NCBI RefSeq assembly: GCF_019186785.1
Contig: NZ_CP066557.1
Coordinates: forward strand, 186,001-250,000
Source of the DNA: Neoehrlichia mikurensis
GTDB taxonomy: Bacteria; Pseudomonadota; Alphaproteobacteria; Rickettsiales; Anaplasmataceae
Reading direction: 5' to 3'
DNA length: 64,000 nucleotides
Position numbers and translations under genes: made by a program. Shown piece by piece: positions 48,208 through 58,558 of the stretch (within the stretch, counting starts at the first letter, position 1; each line of letters begins with the position of its first letter). Below the pieces are notes generated by a model, which was not told where the DNA came from, did no database searches, and was given only the letters and a program-made list of their open reading frames with translations.

Positions 48208-48797
48208 CATTATTATTATTATTGATTGCTTAGAAAGCAATAACCTATTTATCCCTAAGCCTGCTTCATTTGACTAAAAATTATATATTATGGCTAATTT
48301 TGAAAAATTAAAAATATATATCCAGCATATATTATTAAGAAATACATTAATAGTACTTAGTATTAAGGACTTTTATAAAAGTAATTATCATCTAATAGAA
48401 TAGCAGTGTAAATGTACCTATATAGAATAGCAGTGTAAATGTACCTATACTTTTATTTACATTAATAAATATGCATTTTTAAGTATAAAAACTTGCTCCA
48501 TTACCACATTAACAATTGTAATAAATTCTCTAAATAACAAGCATATTAATACAGTTAATATATTTCTTAAAGTAAATTCTGGTCGGCACTACAACTTAAC
48601 TCTTCTTATAACAAGTAAAAATGCAGTTATATTCATAATAATTTACAATAACATACTACTAAAATTTATTATTCAGAAAGACTAATAATTACATACAATT
48701 TCATAGCAACAAATTTATTACTAAATTTACATAAAGATAGTCCATCATACCACGACTTGATAAACCCTATCTTTAATTAAATAATACTCACTAGCTA
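48208..48797. other. convergent intergenic region with 27-bp repeat
   Basis: About 590 bases between the coiled-coil gene and the end of ftsK. Apart from the 27-bp duplication I see no gene, RNA or remnant. Confidence 0.45.
48396..48449. repeat. 27-bp tandem duplication
   Basis: TAGAATAGCAGTGTAAATGT begins at 48396 and again at 48423, two full copies with a 27-base period in non-coding DNA. Confidence 0.92.
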
Positions 48798-50909
48798 TCA
48801 CTTAGTAAGAATTTCTCTTTTACCAAAACTGACAGCTGGACCCAATATACCTTCTCTTTCCATACGTTCTATTAAATTTGCTGCTCTATTATAGCCTATT
48901 CTCAACTGTCTCTGTATATAACTGACTGATGTTTTTTTATCTCTAAGCACTATAGATACAGCCTGACCATAAAGTCTATCATCATATTCACCATATTGGT
49001 CCGCATCATAATCACTTTCTTCCTCATCAGGTATTTGTGTAATATCTTCCATATAACTAGGATTTCCCTGCTTTTTTAAATGATTAACAACATTTTGAAC
49101 TTCACTATCACTTACAAATGCTCCATGTACACGAATAATTTTTCCACCAGAAACCATATATAACATATCCCCCATCCCAAGTAGCTGCTCAGCTCCTTGT
49201 TCACCAAGAATAGTTCTACTATCTATTTTAGAAGTTACAGCAAAGCTAATTCTTGTTGGAAAATTTGCTTTTATCACTCCAGTAATTACATCAACTGATG
49301 GTCTCTGAGTAGCCATAATTATATGAATACCTGCAGCCCTTGCCATTTGTGACAATCTCTGTATAGAAGATTCAATTTCTTTTCCAGATACCAACATTAA
49401 ATCTGCCATTTCATCAACTATAACTACTATATAAGGGAATAGCTTAGATTCTATTATTATCTTTTCAAAAATTGGTTCCCCTGTACTCTTATCAAAACCT
49501 GTTTGCACAGTTTTTTCCAACATAACACCATTATTAATAGCTTCATTGACTTTATCATTATATCCAATGATATTTCTCACTCCTATAGCAGACATTAATC
49601 TATATCGATTTTCCATTTCTCCTACTACCCATTTCAAAGCAGCTATAGCTTTTTTTGATTCCGTCACAACAGGAGTTAATAAATGTGGTATAGAGTCATA
49701 TATTGATAGCTCTAATACTTTAGGATCTATAAGTATCATCTTACATTGTTCAGGTGTTAAACTATATAATAAGGATAAAATCATAGTATTAATAGCAACA
49801 GACTTACCAGCACCTGTTGTTCCAGCAATTAAAAGATGTGGCATTTTTGTTAAATCAGCTACCACTACTTCTCCATCAATACTCTTTCCTAAAATTATCG
49901 GCAATTTTAACTTTACGTCTCTATACTCTTTACTATTAATCAAATCTCTTAGCATTACTATTTCTCTATTATGATTAGGTAATTCTATCCCCATAACATT
50001 TTTTCCAGGTATTACTGATATTCTAGCAGATAAAGCACTCATAGAACGTGCAATATCATCAGATAGTCCTATAACCCTTGAGGACTTAGTACCTGCTGAA
50101 GGCTCAAATTCATATAATGTCACTACTGGTCCTTGACGTACATTTATTATTTTTCCATATATACCAAAATCTTTTAGAACTTCATCAAGTAAACAAGCAA
50201 CATCTTTTGTATGATTATTATTACTATTTGCATCTTTTACTGAGCTTGCTTTAGATAAAAAATCAACAGCTGGTAAAATAAATTCACTATTATTACATCT
50301 ATATTCAGGTAGTTGTTTTACGTTTTTAATCTTTTTTAAAATACCAGTTTTTCTTTTTTGTTCAACACAAGGTACATCTTGTACAAAATTTCCAGACTTA
50401 TTTTCTTTTTTAAACAAATTAACAAACCATATCCATAAAAACCTCACTATCTCTTTCCATCCAATTATTCCACATAAACTAAATAATACTATCGCTAATA
50501 ACACAGTAAATGAACAAGATGAAAGCTTAATACCTATTACTCCACCATAATGATACTTACTTACCATAGATAATTTACTTAGCATCCCGCTAATACCTAT
50601 TACAGCAAGTATATAGTAGAATAAATCAAACAATTTATTCAATCCAAATAACTCCTTAATTCCATATATTAAAACGAAAATCCATATGCAAAAACTTGCA
50701 GCACCTAAATACTGAATTAATATATCAGCACAGTAAGAACCTATCTTTCCTCCAATGTTCATCACTACATTACTACTTGCAGTATTAAAGGAAGTATCAT
50801 TAACATTATATGTTAAAATTATTGCACAAATAAACCCAGCAATACAAAAAATACTAAATAATTTAACATGAAAGTAAAATTTATAAAATATATCCTTAAT
50901 CATAAACAA
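48798..50909 (-). CDS. ftsK: DNA translocase FtsK
   Basis: Pumps chromosome ends through the division septum toward the dif site. The 703-residue protein is shorter than E. coli FtsK because the linker is brief, but all parts are present. Four membrane segments lie in residues 10-160, the linker at 160-220, and the RecA-like motor with Walker A AGTTGAGKS near residue 363 and VIVDEMADLM as Walker B. The C-terminal gamma domain, which reads KOPS sites, ends the protein (SYIQRQLRIGYNRAANLIERME). The start codon directly follows the stop of yggT on the same strand. Confidence 0.96.
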   Translation of the reverse strand: MFMIKDIFYKFYFHVKLFSIFCIAGFICAIILTYNVNDTSFNTASSNVVMNIGGKIGSYCADILIQYLGAASFCIWIFVLIYGIKELFGLNKLFDLFYYILAVIGISGMLSKLSMVSKYHYGGVIGIKLSSCSFTVLLAIVLFSLCGIIGWKEIVRFLWIWFVNLFKKENKSGNFVQDVPCVEQKRKTGILKKIKNVKQLPEYRCNNSEFILPAVDFLSKASSVKDANSNNNHTKDVACLLDEVLKDFGIYGKIINVRQGPVVTLYEFEPSAGTKSSRVIGLSDDIARSMSALSARISVIPGKNVMGIELPNHNREIVMLRDLINSKEYRDVKLKLPIILGKSIDGEVVVADLTKMPHLLIAGTTGAGKSVAINTMILSLLYSLTPEQCKMILIDPKVLELSIYDSIPHLLTPVVTESKKAIAALKWVVGEMENRYRLMSAIGVRNIIGYNDKVNEAINNGVMLEKTVQTGFDKSTGEPIFEKIIIESKLFPYIVVIVDEMADLMLVSGKEIESSIQRLSQMARAAGIHIIMATQRPSVDVITGVIKANFPTRISFAVTSKIDSRTILGEQGAEQLLGMGDMLYMVSGGKIIRVHGAFVSDSEVQNVVNHLKKQGNPSYMEDITQIPDEEESDYDADQYGEYDDRLYGQAVSIVLRDKKTSVSYIQRQLRIGYNRAANLIERMEREGILGPAVSFGKREILTK

Positions 50910-51188
50910 TTACCCAGAATAGTAACGCAATGTATATCTAAAAAAATTAATAAATATGAGTAATATAATAGGAGAAAAATCAATCCCGTACACTACAGGT
51001 ATATATTTTTTGATAAAATTTAGAACAGGAAAAAAAATTTTAGAAAGTGCCATAAAAACATTATTCACAAATTCATTATATCTATTTATAATATTTAAAG
51101 TAATAAGCCAATTTATTAACAACCATACAATTAAAGCAAAGTTATAAGTACTTAACAATATATCTAGCAAGTATACTATTGGATGCAT
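50910..51188 (-). CDS. YggT family membrane protein
   Basis: 92 residues with two hydrophobic segments separated by a short loop, the size and layout of the YggT family (Pfam YGGT). Typical family sequence includes FALIVWLLINWL and the second-half VYGIDFSPIILLIFINFF (P-x-x-G-x-D-x-SP). Function in bacteria is unclear; links to osmotic stress and to septation or chloroplast division homologues are reported. Its stop codon abuts the ftsK start codon, so the two are translated from one message. Confidence 0.9.
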   Translation of the reverse strand: MHPIVYLLDILLSTYNFALIVWLLINWLITLNIINRYNEFVNNVFMALSKIFFPVLNFIKKYIPVVYGIDFSPIILLIFINFFRYTLRYYSG

Positions 51189-51309
51189 ATATTCCTCTTT
51201 ATACCTTAGTGATCACTTAAGTATATACAAACTTGCAACTAATTTAAAATGATAAATTTTTTCACTTGAAAAACATGGCATTATTATATATAACTTATTA
51301 CTGGGAAGG

Positions 51310-52611
51310 TTGTTATCCTCAATGGATTATTTATTGTTATTGTTAATATTAATTGTTTTTGGACTGCTTCTTCTTTCTGCTATGTTTTCTGCAGCAGAAA
51401 CAAGTTTAATATCAATTAGTATTTCACGAATAAACAAACTAGCGCTGCAAGGCAATAAAAAAGCAGCTATAGTAAATTCACTGCATAACAAAAAAAAGCT
51501 TGTCATTAGCACAGTATTAGCAGGCAATACTATCGTTAATATAGCATCTTCATCACTTGCCACAGCAATATGTATTAGATTCTTTGGCCCTGAAGGAATA
51601 CTAGCATCCACAATTATTATGACATTTCTCATTTTATTATTGTCAGAGGCATTGCCTAAAACCTATGCTGTACAAAATCCAGAAAAAGTCGCATTGCTAA
51701 TAGCAGCACCTGTAATGTATTGTGTATTCATATTATCTCCACTTACAATGCTTATACAATACTTTGTAGATATTGTATTAAAAATCTTTCATATGCATAA
51801 AGATAAAGAAATCATCTCAGCAGCTGATGCTATGCGTAATTTAATACTATTACACAGTACCAAAGGTACTATGCTAAAACAAGATTTAGATATGCTAAGT
51901 AGCATTTTAGATCTTGCAGAAACTGAAATATCTCAAGTAATGACCCATAGAAAAAATCTATCAGCACTTAATATTAATATAAATATTAATGATTTTATCA
52001 AACAAATCCTTAAGTGCCATCATAGTAGAATTCCTATATGGAAAGATAGGGAAGATATAATAATAGGAATATTACATGTAAAAGATATGATAAGTTTAAT
52101 AAGAGAAAAAAATGATAACATTACACGGGATGACATATGCAAAATTATGACAAAACCATGGTTTATACCAGATACAACTTTACTAAGTGTACAGCTACAT
52201 AATTTTAGAAAAAACCGTAAACATTTTGCTTTAGTCATTGATGAATATGGAGCACTACAAGGAATAGTAACCTTAGAGGACATACTAGAAGAAATAGTTG
52301 GAGATATTTCTGATGAACATGATATTGCAGAGGAAAACCTAATCAAATCAGTTTCTAAAAATGTATACCAAATAAACGGAGAAATGCCAATCAGAGATAT
52401 TAACAGACAATTAAGATGGAATTTACCAGATGAGGAAGCATCTACCCTTGCCGGTCTTATCGTATATAAAATTGAACGTATACCAGAAGAAGGAGAAAAA
52501 TTTCAATTATATGGATTTTCTTTTACAATATTGACAAAACACGGAAATGTTATTACCACTATACAAGTAGAAGTTCCTAGCAACATCAATGCTGCTTATA
52601 ATCATGTTTAA
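51310..52611 (+). CDS. CorC/HlyC-type protein with DUF21 and CBS domains
   Basis: 433 residues. The DUF21 (CNNM) membrane domain covers about residues 5-180, including LSAMFSAAETSLISISISRI, the conserved FSA-E-A signature. Two CBS repeats follow at about 200-325 (VMTHRKNLSALNI and FALVIDEYGALQGIVTLEDILEEIVGDI). A C-terminal CorC_HlyC domain follows from about 340 to 425. Members are linked to magnesium or cobalt efflux; the old name hemolysin is misleading. It is divergent from yggT-ftsK with about 120 bases between. Confidence 0.93.
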   Translation: MLSSMDYLLLLLILIVFGLLLLSAMFSAAETSLISISISRINKLALQGNKKAAIVNSLHNKKKLVISTVLAGNTIVNIASSSLATAICIRFFGPEGILASTIIMTFLILLLSEALPKTYAVQNPEKVALLIAAPVMYCVFILSPLTMLIQYFVDIVLKIFHMHKDKEIISAADAMRNLILLHSTKGTMLKQDLDMLSSILDLAETEISQVMTHRKNLSALNINININDFIKQILKCHHSRIPIWKDREDIIIGILHVKDMISLIREKNDNITRDDICKIMTKPWFIPDTTLLSVQLHNFRKNRKHFALVIDEYGALQGIVTLEDILEEIVGDISDEHDIAEENLIKSVSKNVYQINGEMPIRDINRQLRWNLPDEEASTLAGLIVYKIERIPEEGEKFQLYGFSFTILTKHGNVITTIQVEVPSNINAAYNHV

Positions 52612-53418
52612 AAAAAACCTTATCTTACATGATACAGATTAAAACCATAACCCAAAGTTTCAACTAAAAACATATTATACAACTTTTAACATATTAAATA
52701 CAAAATACAATATAAAAAACACATATCACCTAAATTATAGTTGTCCTTATACAAATTAAGATCATTACTATAAATACAAATCATTCAAATCTAGAAAAGC
52801 AAAACATTACAAAAAATAATCTTGCTCAACATCATCATAATATATCATAATTATTAATTAATAGTGTGAATCATATTATTTTATATTTCATTACACATGT
52901 TATATATAATAACATTTCTATCTATTCTATCCATAAATATTCTAAACGTAGTATTATCATTACTTGTAGCCTTAATTAAAGTAATATATATTTATGAGTA
53001 TCAAATCAATTACTACAACAAAATACTCTAAAACCTAATATCTCTTAATAAAGTTATTCTATATACTAAAGCTATTTGAAATTAATATTTCAACTATAAA
53101 ATCAAAAAAATATACCACTTAATGTATATGTATAGTATTGCTAAGTAACTTTTATTAAAGAATTTACCATATAAATATCTTTAGCAAATGGGTCTATTTT
53201 TAATATAACATAAACTTTCTTTATTACATTAAATCATACAATATCACTTTAATATAAATATTACATAGTAAAACTTATTCTAAAATACTAAAATCTTACC
53301 AAAATATGCCACATTATGATAAACTTAATCATAAATATAAGAAACACATACTAAATTTACTAATAATATTTTTGATACAAATTTCTTAAACTTTATCAAA
53401 AATTCTTAAAATTTATAG
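52612..53418. other. intergenic region holding a gene remnant
   Basis: About 800 bases between convergent genes. The middle holds the decayed copy listed separately; traces that may belong to the same copy reach about 53115. The rest shows nothing recognisable. Confidence 0.5.
52776..53032 (+). pseudogene. decayed copy of part of the coiled-coil gene
   Basis: This stretch aligns along its length with 47563-47824 of the intact 932-residue gene (residues about 718-805, membrane region). Clear anchors are AATAATCTTG, CATTACACATGTTATA versus CATTATACATGTTATA, GTAGTATTATCATTACTTG versus TTAGTATTATCATTACTTG, and ATCAATTACTACAACAAAAT versus ATCAATTACTACAGCAAAAA. Several in-frame stops and small indels are present, so it is non-coding. 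It lies in the same orientation about 4.6 kb downstream of the parent, with yggT, ftsK and the CBS gene between. Either a segmental duplication or an old paralogue that died. Confidence 0.8.
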
Positions 53419-54420
53419 TTACAAACAAGTAAATCTTTTTTGAAATTCATATATAGCATCCTTAGGATCACTACTATCAATTATTGCAGAAATTACTGCA
53501 ACTCCACTAACACCACAATTAACTACTGAATCTACATTTAATAAATTAATACCACCAATTGCTACTACACTACAATCTGTATGCTTAACCCACTGAGTTA
53601 ATAATTTTAATCCTTGAGCATTAAATTTCATTGTTTTAGATGTCGTAGGAAAAATGGGACCAAATGCAATATAAGAAGGATTAAAATAACATGCTCTTGC
53701 TAATTCATGATAACAATGCGTACTAATACCTAAATACAATCCTGATTGATATATATCATAAACATTAGCTATTTTTAAATCTTCCTGTCCTAAATGCACC
53801 CCATCAGCACCATATTTTATAGCAAATTGCCAATAATCATTAATAAATAGCTTGATTTTCTTTTTTCTAGCAAATTCAATACATTGCGCTATTTCTTTTT
53901 CTATCTCATCGTATGATTTATCTTTAATTCTTAATTGTATGATATTAGCTCCTAAATCTACAACGTATTTTAACCAATCAATATTTGGAACTATATAATA
54001 TAATCCTATAGATTTTATTTTTTTAAAATTAAATTTCACATCATCCTGCTGAAAACTATTTACTATACAAGGAAAATAGTAGCTAGTTAAATCATCCAAG
54101 CCAGATTTAAAATCAAGACTAACATAAGCTCTTGCAAGCACTAAGCAGTCATAATAAGCATCTTTTATATTTAAACATTTAGTATTATTTAAAAACTTAA
54201 TCGCTTTTTTATAAGCTAAATGAAATTTTTCCTTACTGTTATTATTGCAAGAATATATAAACTGTAATTTTTCTTCTCCATCAAAATAATAATCTATACA
54301 GGTATCTCTATTATCTGTATCAATAATAAAAACATCCTGATCACTTTCTATATATAAATCATATATAACATCATCAATTATTTTTTCTACATTTAATTCT
54401 TTTTTTTCTATTATATACAT
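53419..54420 (-). CDS. thiE: thiamine-phosphate synthase with N-terminal extension
   Basis: ThiE joins the pyrimidine and thiazole phosphates to give thiamine phosphate. The C-terminal 200 residues of this 333-residue protein form the TIM barrel with QLRIKDKS, LFINDYWQFAIKYGADGVHL followed by GQEDL, LGISTHCYHELA, IAFGPIFPTTSKTMKF and VVAIGGIN, all close to the family. The first 130 residues are extra. Their end (IKDAYYDCLVLARAYVSLDFK) faintly recalls the C-terminal part of ThiD-type kinases, but no ATP or pyrimidine site is visible. Read as a remnant of a ThiD-ThiE fusion or an unrelated domain. No TPP riboswitch seen upstream. Confidence 0.88.
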   Translation of the reverse strand: MYIIEKKELNVEKIIDDVIYDLYIESDQDVFIIDTDNRDTCIDYYFDGEEKLQFIYSCNNNSKEKFHLAYKKAIKFLNNTKCLNIKDAYYDCLVLARAYVSLDFKSGLDDLTSYYFPCIVNSFQQDDVKFNFKKIKSIGLYYIVPNIDWLKYVVDLGANIIQLRIKDKSYDEIEKEIAQCIEFARKKKIKLFINDYWQFAIKYGADGVHLGQEDLKIANVYDIYQSGLYLGISTHCYHELARACYFNPSYIAFGPIFPTTSKTMKFNAQGLKLLTQWVKHTDCSVVAIGGINLLNVDSVVNCGVSGVAVISAIIDSSDPKDAIYEFQKRFTCL

Positions 54421-54686
54421 AACATCTCGCAGTATTTTAATAAATTAAATAGTCTATAAATCAAAAAAATCACAGCATATTTTTACACAAATTAATATCT
54501 TAAGATAACAGTTATATAATTATACAAGCTTGCAATTCTCACAAATAAATAACTACTTTTAGGTAGTACATTATAAAGGTAATATTATTTATATTAACAC
54601 TAATAAATACCAATATTCAATTTTTTCCTCAACATATTAATTTATATCAGTACATATTCTATTTAATATGGTAGCACATAACTAGT

Positions 54687-54719
54687 TCTTATATAATATA
54701 GCGATATAAGAGTTTTTTT
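54687..54719 (+). terminator. intrinsic-terminator-like hairpin
   Basis: TCTTATAT (54687-54694) and ATATAAGA (54704-54711) form an 8-bp stem with a 9-base loop, followed by G and seven T (54713-54719). The form suits a + strand terminator, but no + strand gene ends nearby, so it may be fortuitous or stop antisense transcription. Confidence 0.35.
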
Positions 54720-54829
54720 ACAGATGTATATGTTTTACACTTAAGTATTATTCAATAAAAAATAGTAAATTTACTATCAAAAAATATACTTTTTTATTAA
54801 TGCCATTATTTTTTATAAAAAATAATAAA

Positions 54830-54848
54830 TTATATATATATATATATA
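54830..54848. repeat. TA dinucleotide run
   Basis: An unbroken alternating TA tract of about 19 bases, likely to vary in length between isolates. Confidence 0.85.
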
Positions 54849-55005
54849 AGATTAAACAAATTTTTTATTCCAATAAACTTATATTAAAGCATAACTGATT
54901 TTTAGTAACTCTAATTTAATAACATAATTTTATACTCAAGAAAGAAAATCAATAGATTAACAAAATACTTATAGAGTAGTCTTTTTGTATTCATTTAATT
55001 AACAA

Positions 55006-55818
55006 TTAATTTTTATTAAAAAATTGAATTATTGTTGCAGCAATTTCTTCAACAGATTTCTGTGTAACATCGATAATAGGCCATCCATTTTGAGTACAAA
55101 TTTTTTTTACTAAATTAATTTCCTCAAATACCTGTCTATAGTTGACATACTCATGATTATCATAATTTTTCATAGATATTAATCTATTTTTACGTATCTG
55201 TATCAATCTATCTATGTTAATAGTCAACCCAACTATTAATTTATCTTTAAACATAGATAAATCTACAGGTATGTCTATAGAATGAACTAACGGAATATTG
55301 ACTACTTTATACCCTCTATAAGCAAGATATATACTGGTTGGCGACTTAGAAGTCCTAGAAACTCCTACAATAATTATATCAGCTTTATCTATATCCCAAA
55401 GACTTTGTCCATCATCATGGGCAATTGTATAATTTATTGCATCTATACGATTAAAATATTCATCATTTAATCTACTAGCACTAACGTTTATATCTTTTGC
55501 TATATGCAAATAACAGGAAATTTCCCTAATAATATGAGATAAAATAGGTATACATCTAACGTTCTGTGCATTGGCCTTTTCTTTTAAATATTCCCTGAGT
55601 TTATCATCAACCATTGTATACATAATAAGGTTATATTTTTCAGGATTAATAACCAAAATAATTTTATCAATTTGTTTATAACTACTAACCAATGACCATA
55701 CAAATTCATTAACTTTTACAGACGTAAAATGTTCTAATGCTGATCTAGCTACTGAAATTACTGTTTCACAAGTAGAATCAGATACTAAATGTAAATTTAA
55801 AGTCAATTTATCAGTCAT
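55006..55818 (-). CDS. PPDK regulatory protein (kinase/pyrophosphorylase, DUF299)
   Basis: A bifunctional regulator that phosphorylates and dephosphorylates a Thr of pyruvate phosphate dikinase (PPDK) or PEP synthetase using ADP and phosphate. The 270-residue length is normal. The N-terminus [13 protein letters not shown] and the P-loop [21 protein letters not shown] (near residue 150) are diagnostic, followed by [11 protein letters not shown] and [13 protein letters not shown]. Ehrlichia relies on gluconeogenic carbon flow with PPDK, which fits. The target gene is not in the window, so PPDK rather than PEP synthetase is inferred. Confidence 0.93.
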   Translation of the reverse strand: MTDKLTLNLHLVSDSTCETVISVARSALEHFTSVKVNEFVWSLVSSYKQIDKIILVINPEKYNLIMYTMVDDKLREYLKEKANAQNVRCIPILSHIIREISCYLHIAKDINVSASRLNDEYFNRIDAINYTIAHDDGQSLWDIDKADIIIVGVSRTSKSPTSIYLAYRGYKVVNIPLVHSIDIPVDLSMFKDKLIVGLTINIDRLIQIRKNRLISMKNYDNHEYVNYRQVFEEINLVKKICTQNGWPIIDVTQKSVEEIAATIIQFFNKN

Positions 55819-56310
55819 ATAAAAACATACATACTAATCATAAATTACACAAAATAAGTATCTATAAACATATTAAAGTATAAATTATTAAAAAGCTTTT
55901 ATATTAGTATCTTAATATATTGATGAAAATACCAGATTTACATATTTTACTATTTACTTTTTTAATAAAATATTACATTGATATAATCTATTCTAGACAA
56001 TAGAGTAACTAGTTTAATATTTGCAGATATAATATAAAATTAATTTTTTAATATAGTTAAAATACCTGATATTTTATAACTAGTCAAATCATATATAAAA
56101 ACTAAAAAATTTTTTCTATATATTCGTCATTAAATACATATTAACTATATCATTTTTCAAAGATTATTTATTAATACTATAGAGCTATATTCATACTACT
56201 TATCAAACATTCTAAGTCTCTTATAGTTATATAACTACTCCGAACATATTAACTATTATAAATTTCACATTTACACATCAATTCTAAAAAAGTACGCATA
56301 TGCATTAATA
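55819..56310. other. intergenic region, 0.5 kb
   Basis: No gene, RNA or repeat recognised upstream of the PPDK regulator. Confidence 0.4.
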
Positions 56311-57144
56311 CTATAATGCGTCAGACCTACACTTACAGCATATAATATGCCCTCTTGATATTAACTTAGTGTCCTCATTACTAACCCTTCTAGAACATTT
56401 AATACATTTAATATTATCACTAGGAAGCAAATGCTCATTAACAGCAATCCTATCATCAAAGGTAAAGCACTCCCCTAGCCATAACTTATTCTTGTTATAT
56501 GTACTACGCAAATAGTTTAATATTCCACCTTTTAAGTGATAAACATTTTTAAATCCCAAACTTTTCATAAAAGCAGTAGATTTTTCACATCTAATGCCTC
56601 CTGTACAATACATTGCAATATTAATATCACGTGCTTTGTCAATTGACCATAATTTTGCCCATTGGGGAAATTCTCGAAAGTAAGATGTATTAGGATTTAT
56701 AGAATTTTTAAATTTTCCAAATTTCACTTCATAATCATTACGAGTATCTATAGTATAAACTTTAGAGTCAGAAATAAAACCATCCCAATCATCAGGAGAA
56801 ATATATTCTCCATTTACAGAACAATCAAAATCTGTCATTCCCATACACACAACTTCTTTTTTTAACCTTACCTTCATCTTCATAAAAGGCTCTTCCCTTG
56901 CATAACTTTTATGATATTGAATACTTTTAAATCTACTATCTAATTCTAAGAAAGAAAATAAATTATCTATTGCAGAACTACTACCTGATACTGTAGCATT
57001 AATCCCTTGCTCAGCTAAAATTATCGTACCCTTTATTTTTTCCTGTACACAAAAATTTTTTAATACAGGCTGAATGTCATAATAGTTAGACAAATATACA
57101 AAACGATAAAAAGTTGCAATAACACAGCTCATATTCTCATACAC
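56311..57144 (-). CDS. trhO: tRNA uridine-34 hydroxylase, rhodanese family
   Basis: TrhO (formerly YceA) hydroxylates wobble uridine in certain tRNAs. 277 residues: an N-terminal acylphosphatase-like UPF0176 domain ([23 protein letters not shown]), then a rhodanese domain with the active Cys in [20 protein letters not shown] (residue about 178) and [10 protein letters not shown]. The C-terminus carries four cysteines in two C-x2-C pairs (CIKCSRRV and CCKCRS), a probable zinc knuckle found in many family members. The prephenate-dependent pathway partner is not seen here. Confidence 0.92.
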   Translation of the reverse strand: MYENMSCVIATFYRFVYLSNYYDIQPVLKNFCVQEKIKGTIILAEQGINATVSGSSSAIDNLFSFLELDSRFKSIQYHKSYAREEPFMKMKVRLKKEVVCMGMTDFDCSVNGEYISPDDWDGFISDSKVYTIDTRNDYEVKFGKFKNSINPNTSYFREFPQWAKLWSIDKARDINIAMYCTGGIRCEKSTAFMKSLGFKNVYHLKGGILNYLRSTYNKNKLWLGECFTFDDRIAVNEHLLPSDNIKCIKCSRRVSNEDTKLISRGHIICCKCRSDAL

Positions 57145-57355
57145 TATTAAAATCTCTAACCAGTAATTCTATTTTACTAAATATTTTCTGTCAATCTACA
57201 ACATAAATTGTAATGCTTCATATTATATAAACATTCAACTCAAGTACAATATTATATACATAAAAAATATAATTATAACCTGCACAAAATATAGCTTACC
57301 ACTGAAATATCTACTTATTTATAAAAATATATAATAGCTTTAAATCTTCAATAAT

Positions 57356-58258
57356 TTACAAAAGTGATCCTAAAATATTCTTTCTATATCCTCGTAAAAA
57401 ATTATTAATATTACATGCATTTTTACCTTCCATCTGAAGTATCATAGGTACTAATACAGTATTTCCTCCACACTTTATATGCATGTTATCATTAATAATG
57501 TCACCAGCATTGAATTGATTAAATTCATAACTATCAGCCTTCAATATTCGAATTCTTTTTCCATGTAACACAAAAAAAGCCTTTGGATAACAAGCTCTTA
57601 TTTTCCTACATATAAATTCAGCAGAATCATAAAAATTTATTTTAAAATCTGTTAGCTTATTTGCATAAGTGACACCAACATCACTTTGCCTCGTGGGTAG
57701 TATGCTATTAATATTATTCAAAACATTAACAACTAATTCGCTACCTATAAAAGATAACCTATCACTTAAGGTATTAATATTATCTTCTGAATTAACAGAC
57801 ACTTTTTTTTGAAGCAATATATCACCTGCATCTAATAACTCACCTACTTTTATAATAGTTACTCCTGTAACACTATCTCCATACAAAATTGTATGCTGCA
57901 TAGGAGCAGCTCCTCTCCATCGCGGCAACAAAGATGGATGTACATTAATACATTCATATTTTGGAATATCCAATAATCTCTTAGGTAAGATTAACCCATA
58001 TGCAACTACTACTATCACATCTGGTTTCATATTACGTATTTTTTCAATTTCACTATCAGATCTGAGAGAAGATGGTGTATATATATCAATATTATGACGT
58101 TCTGCAACTATGTGCACAGGTGTTTTTCTGATATTTTTTCCCCTACCAGCAGGTTTAGGTGCCTTCGTATAAACAGCTAATATTTTACATTGAAAATTTA
58201 AAAGTGCAATTAAAGTAGCAACAGAAAACTCCGAAGAACCCATAAATATTACCTTCAT
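57356..58258 (-). CDS. fmt: methionyl-tRNA formyltransferase
   Basis: Formylates initiator Met-tRNA with 10-formyl-tetrahydrofolate. 300 residues, standard size. N-terminal MKVIFMGSSEFSVATLIAL, then VVAYGLILPKRLL and the formyl-transfer motif NVHPSLLPRWRGAAPMQHTI with Asn, His and downstream Asp (ELLDAGDIL). The small C-terminal OB-like domain is complete. Usually paired with def, which is not adjacent here. The CAT tRNA gene lies 228 bases upstream on the same strand. Confidence 0.95.
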   Translation of the reverse strand: MKVIFMGSSEFSVATLIALLNFQCKILAVYTKAPKPAGRGKNIRKTPVHIVAERHNIDIYTPSSLRSDSEIEKIRNMKPDVIVVVAYGLILPKRLLDIPKYECINVHPSLLPRWRGAAPMQHTILYGDSVTGVTIIKVGELLDAGDILLQKKVSVNSEDNINTLSDRLSFIGSELVVNVLNNINSILPTRQSDVGVTYANKLTDFKINFYDSAEFICRKIRACYPKAFFVLHGKRIRILKADSYEFNQFNAGDIINDNMHIKCGGNTVLVPMILQMEGKNACNINNFLRGYRKNILGSLL

Positions 58259-58485
58259 ATTACTACCTAACTTTTATTAGATTACATAACTTACGTATAT
58301 TAAAATAAAAAACCCAGTAATCATCTTATGATTTAAAAAAGCACAAGTTGTTTAAATTACATCATAACTCAGGAATAACTCTCAATCCCATAATAATTCT
58401 TAATTATTCAAAATGACGCTAAAAATAAAATTCTCAATAACCCTTTAAAACTAAAAGAAAACCCATGCTCCATTTTATATAAGAG

Positions 58486-58558
58486 TGGGGCTGGTAGGAA
58501 TTGAACCTACGACCTTATCGTTATGAGCGATCAGCTCTAACCCCTGAGCTACAGCCCC
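58486..58558 (-). tRNA. tRNA with CAT anticodon (elongator Met or Ile2)
   Basis: A complete 73-nt cloverleaf without an encoded CCA. The acceptor stem is GGGGCTG/CAGCCCC with discriminator A, the D-stem GCTC/GAGC, the anticodon loop CTCATAA (anticodon CAT), and the T-arm GTAGGTTCGAATTCCTAC-like. The paired first base excludes the initiator tRNA. Methionine elongator and lysidine-modified isoleucine tRNAs share this anticodon and cannot be told apart with confidence here. The outer pair of the anticodon stem is a G/A mismatch, leaving four good pairs. Confidence 0.95.

Larger units (their letters stand above)
54421..55005. other. intergenic region with hairpin and TA repeat
   Basis: About 585 bases between thiE and the PPDK regulatory gene, both on the minus strand. 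Besides the hairpin and TA run listed separately nothing is recognised. Confidence 0.45.

Noticed and set aside
54420..54540. TPP riboswitch upstream of thiE
   Set aside because: No CUGAGA-type core or other conserved TPP element is visible on the minus strand before the gene.
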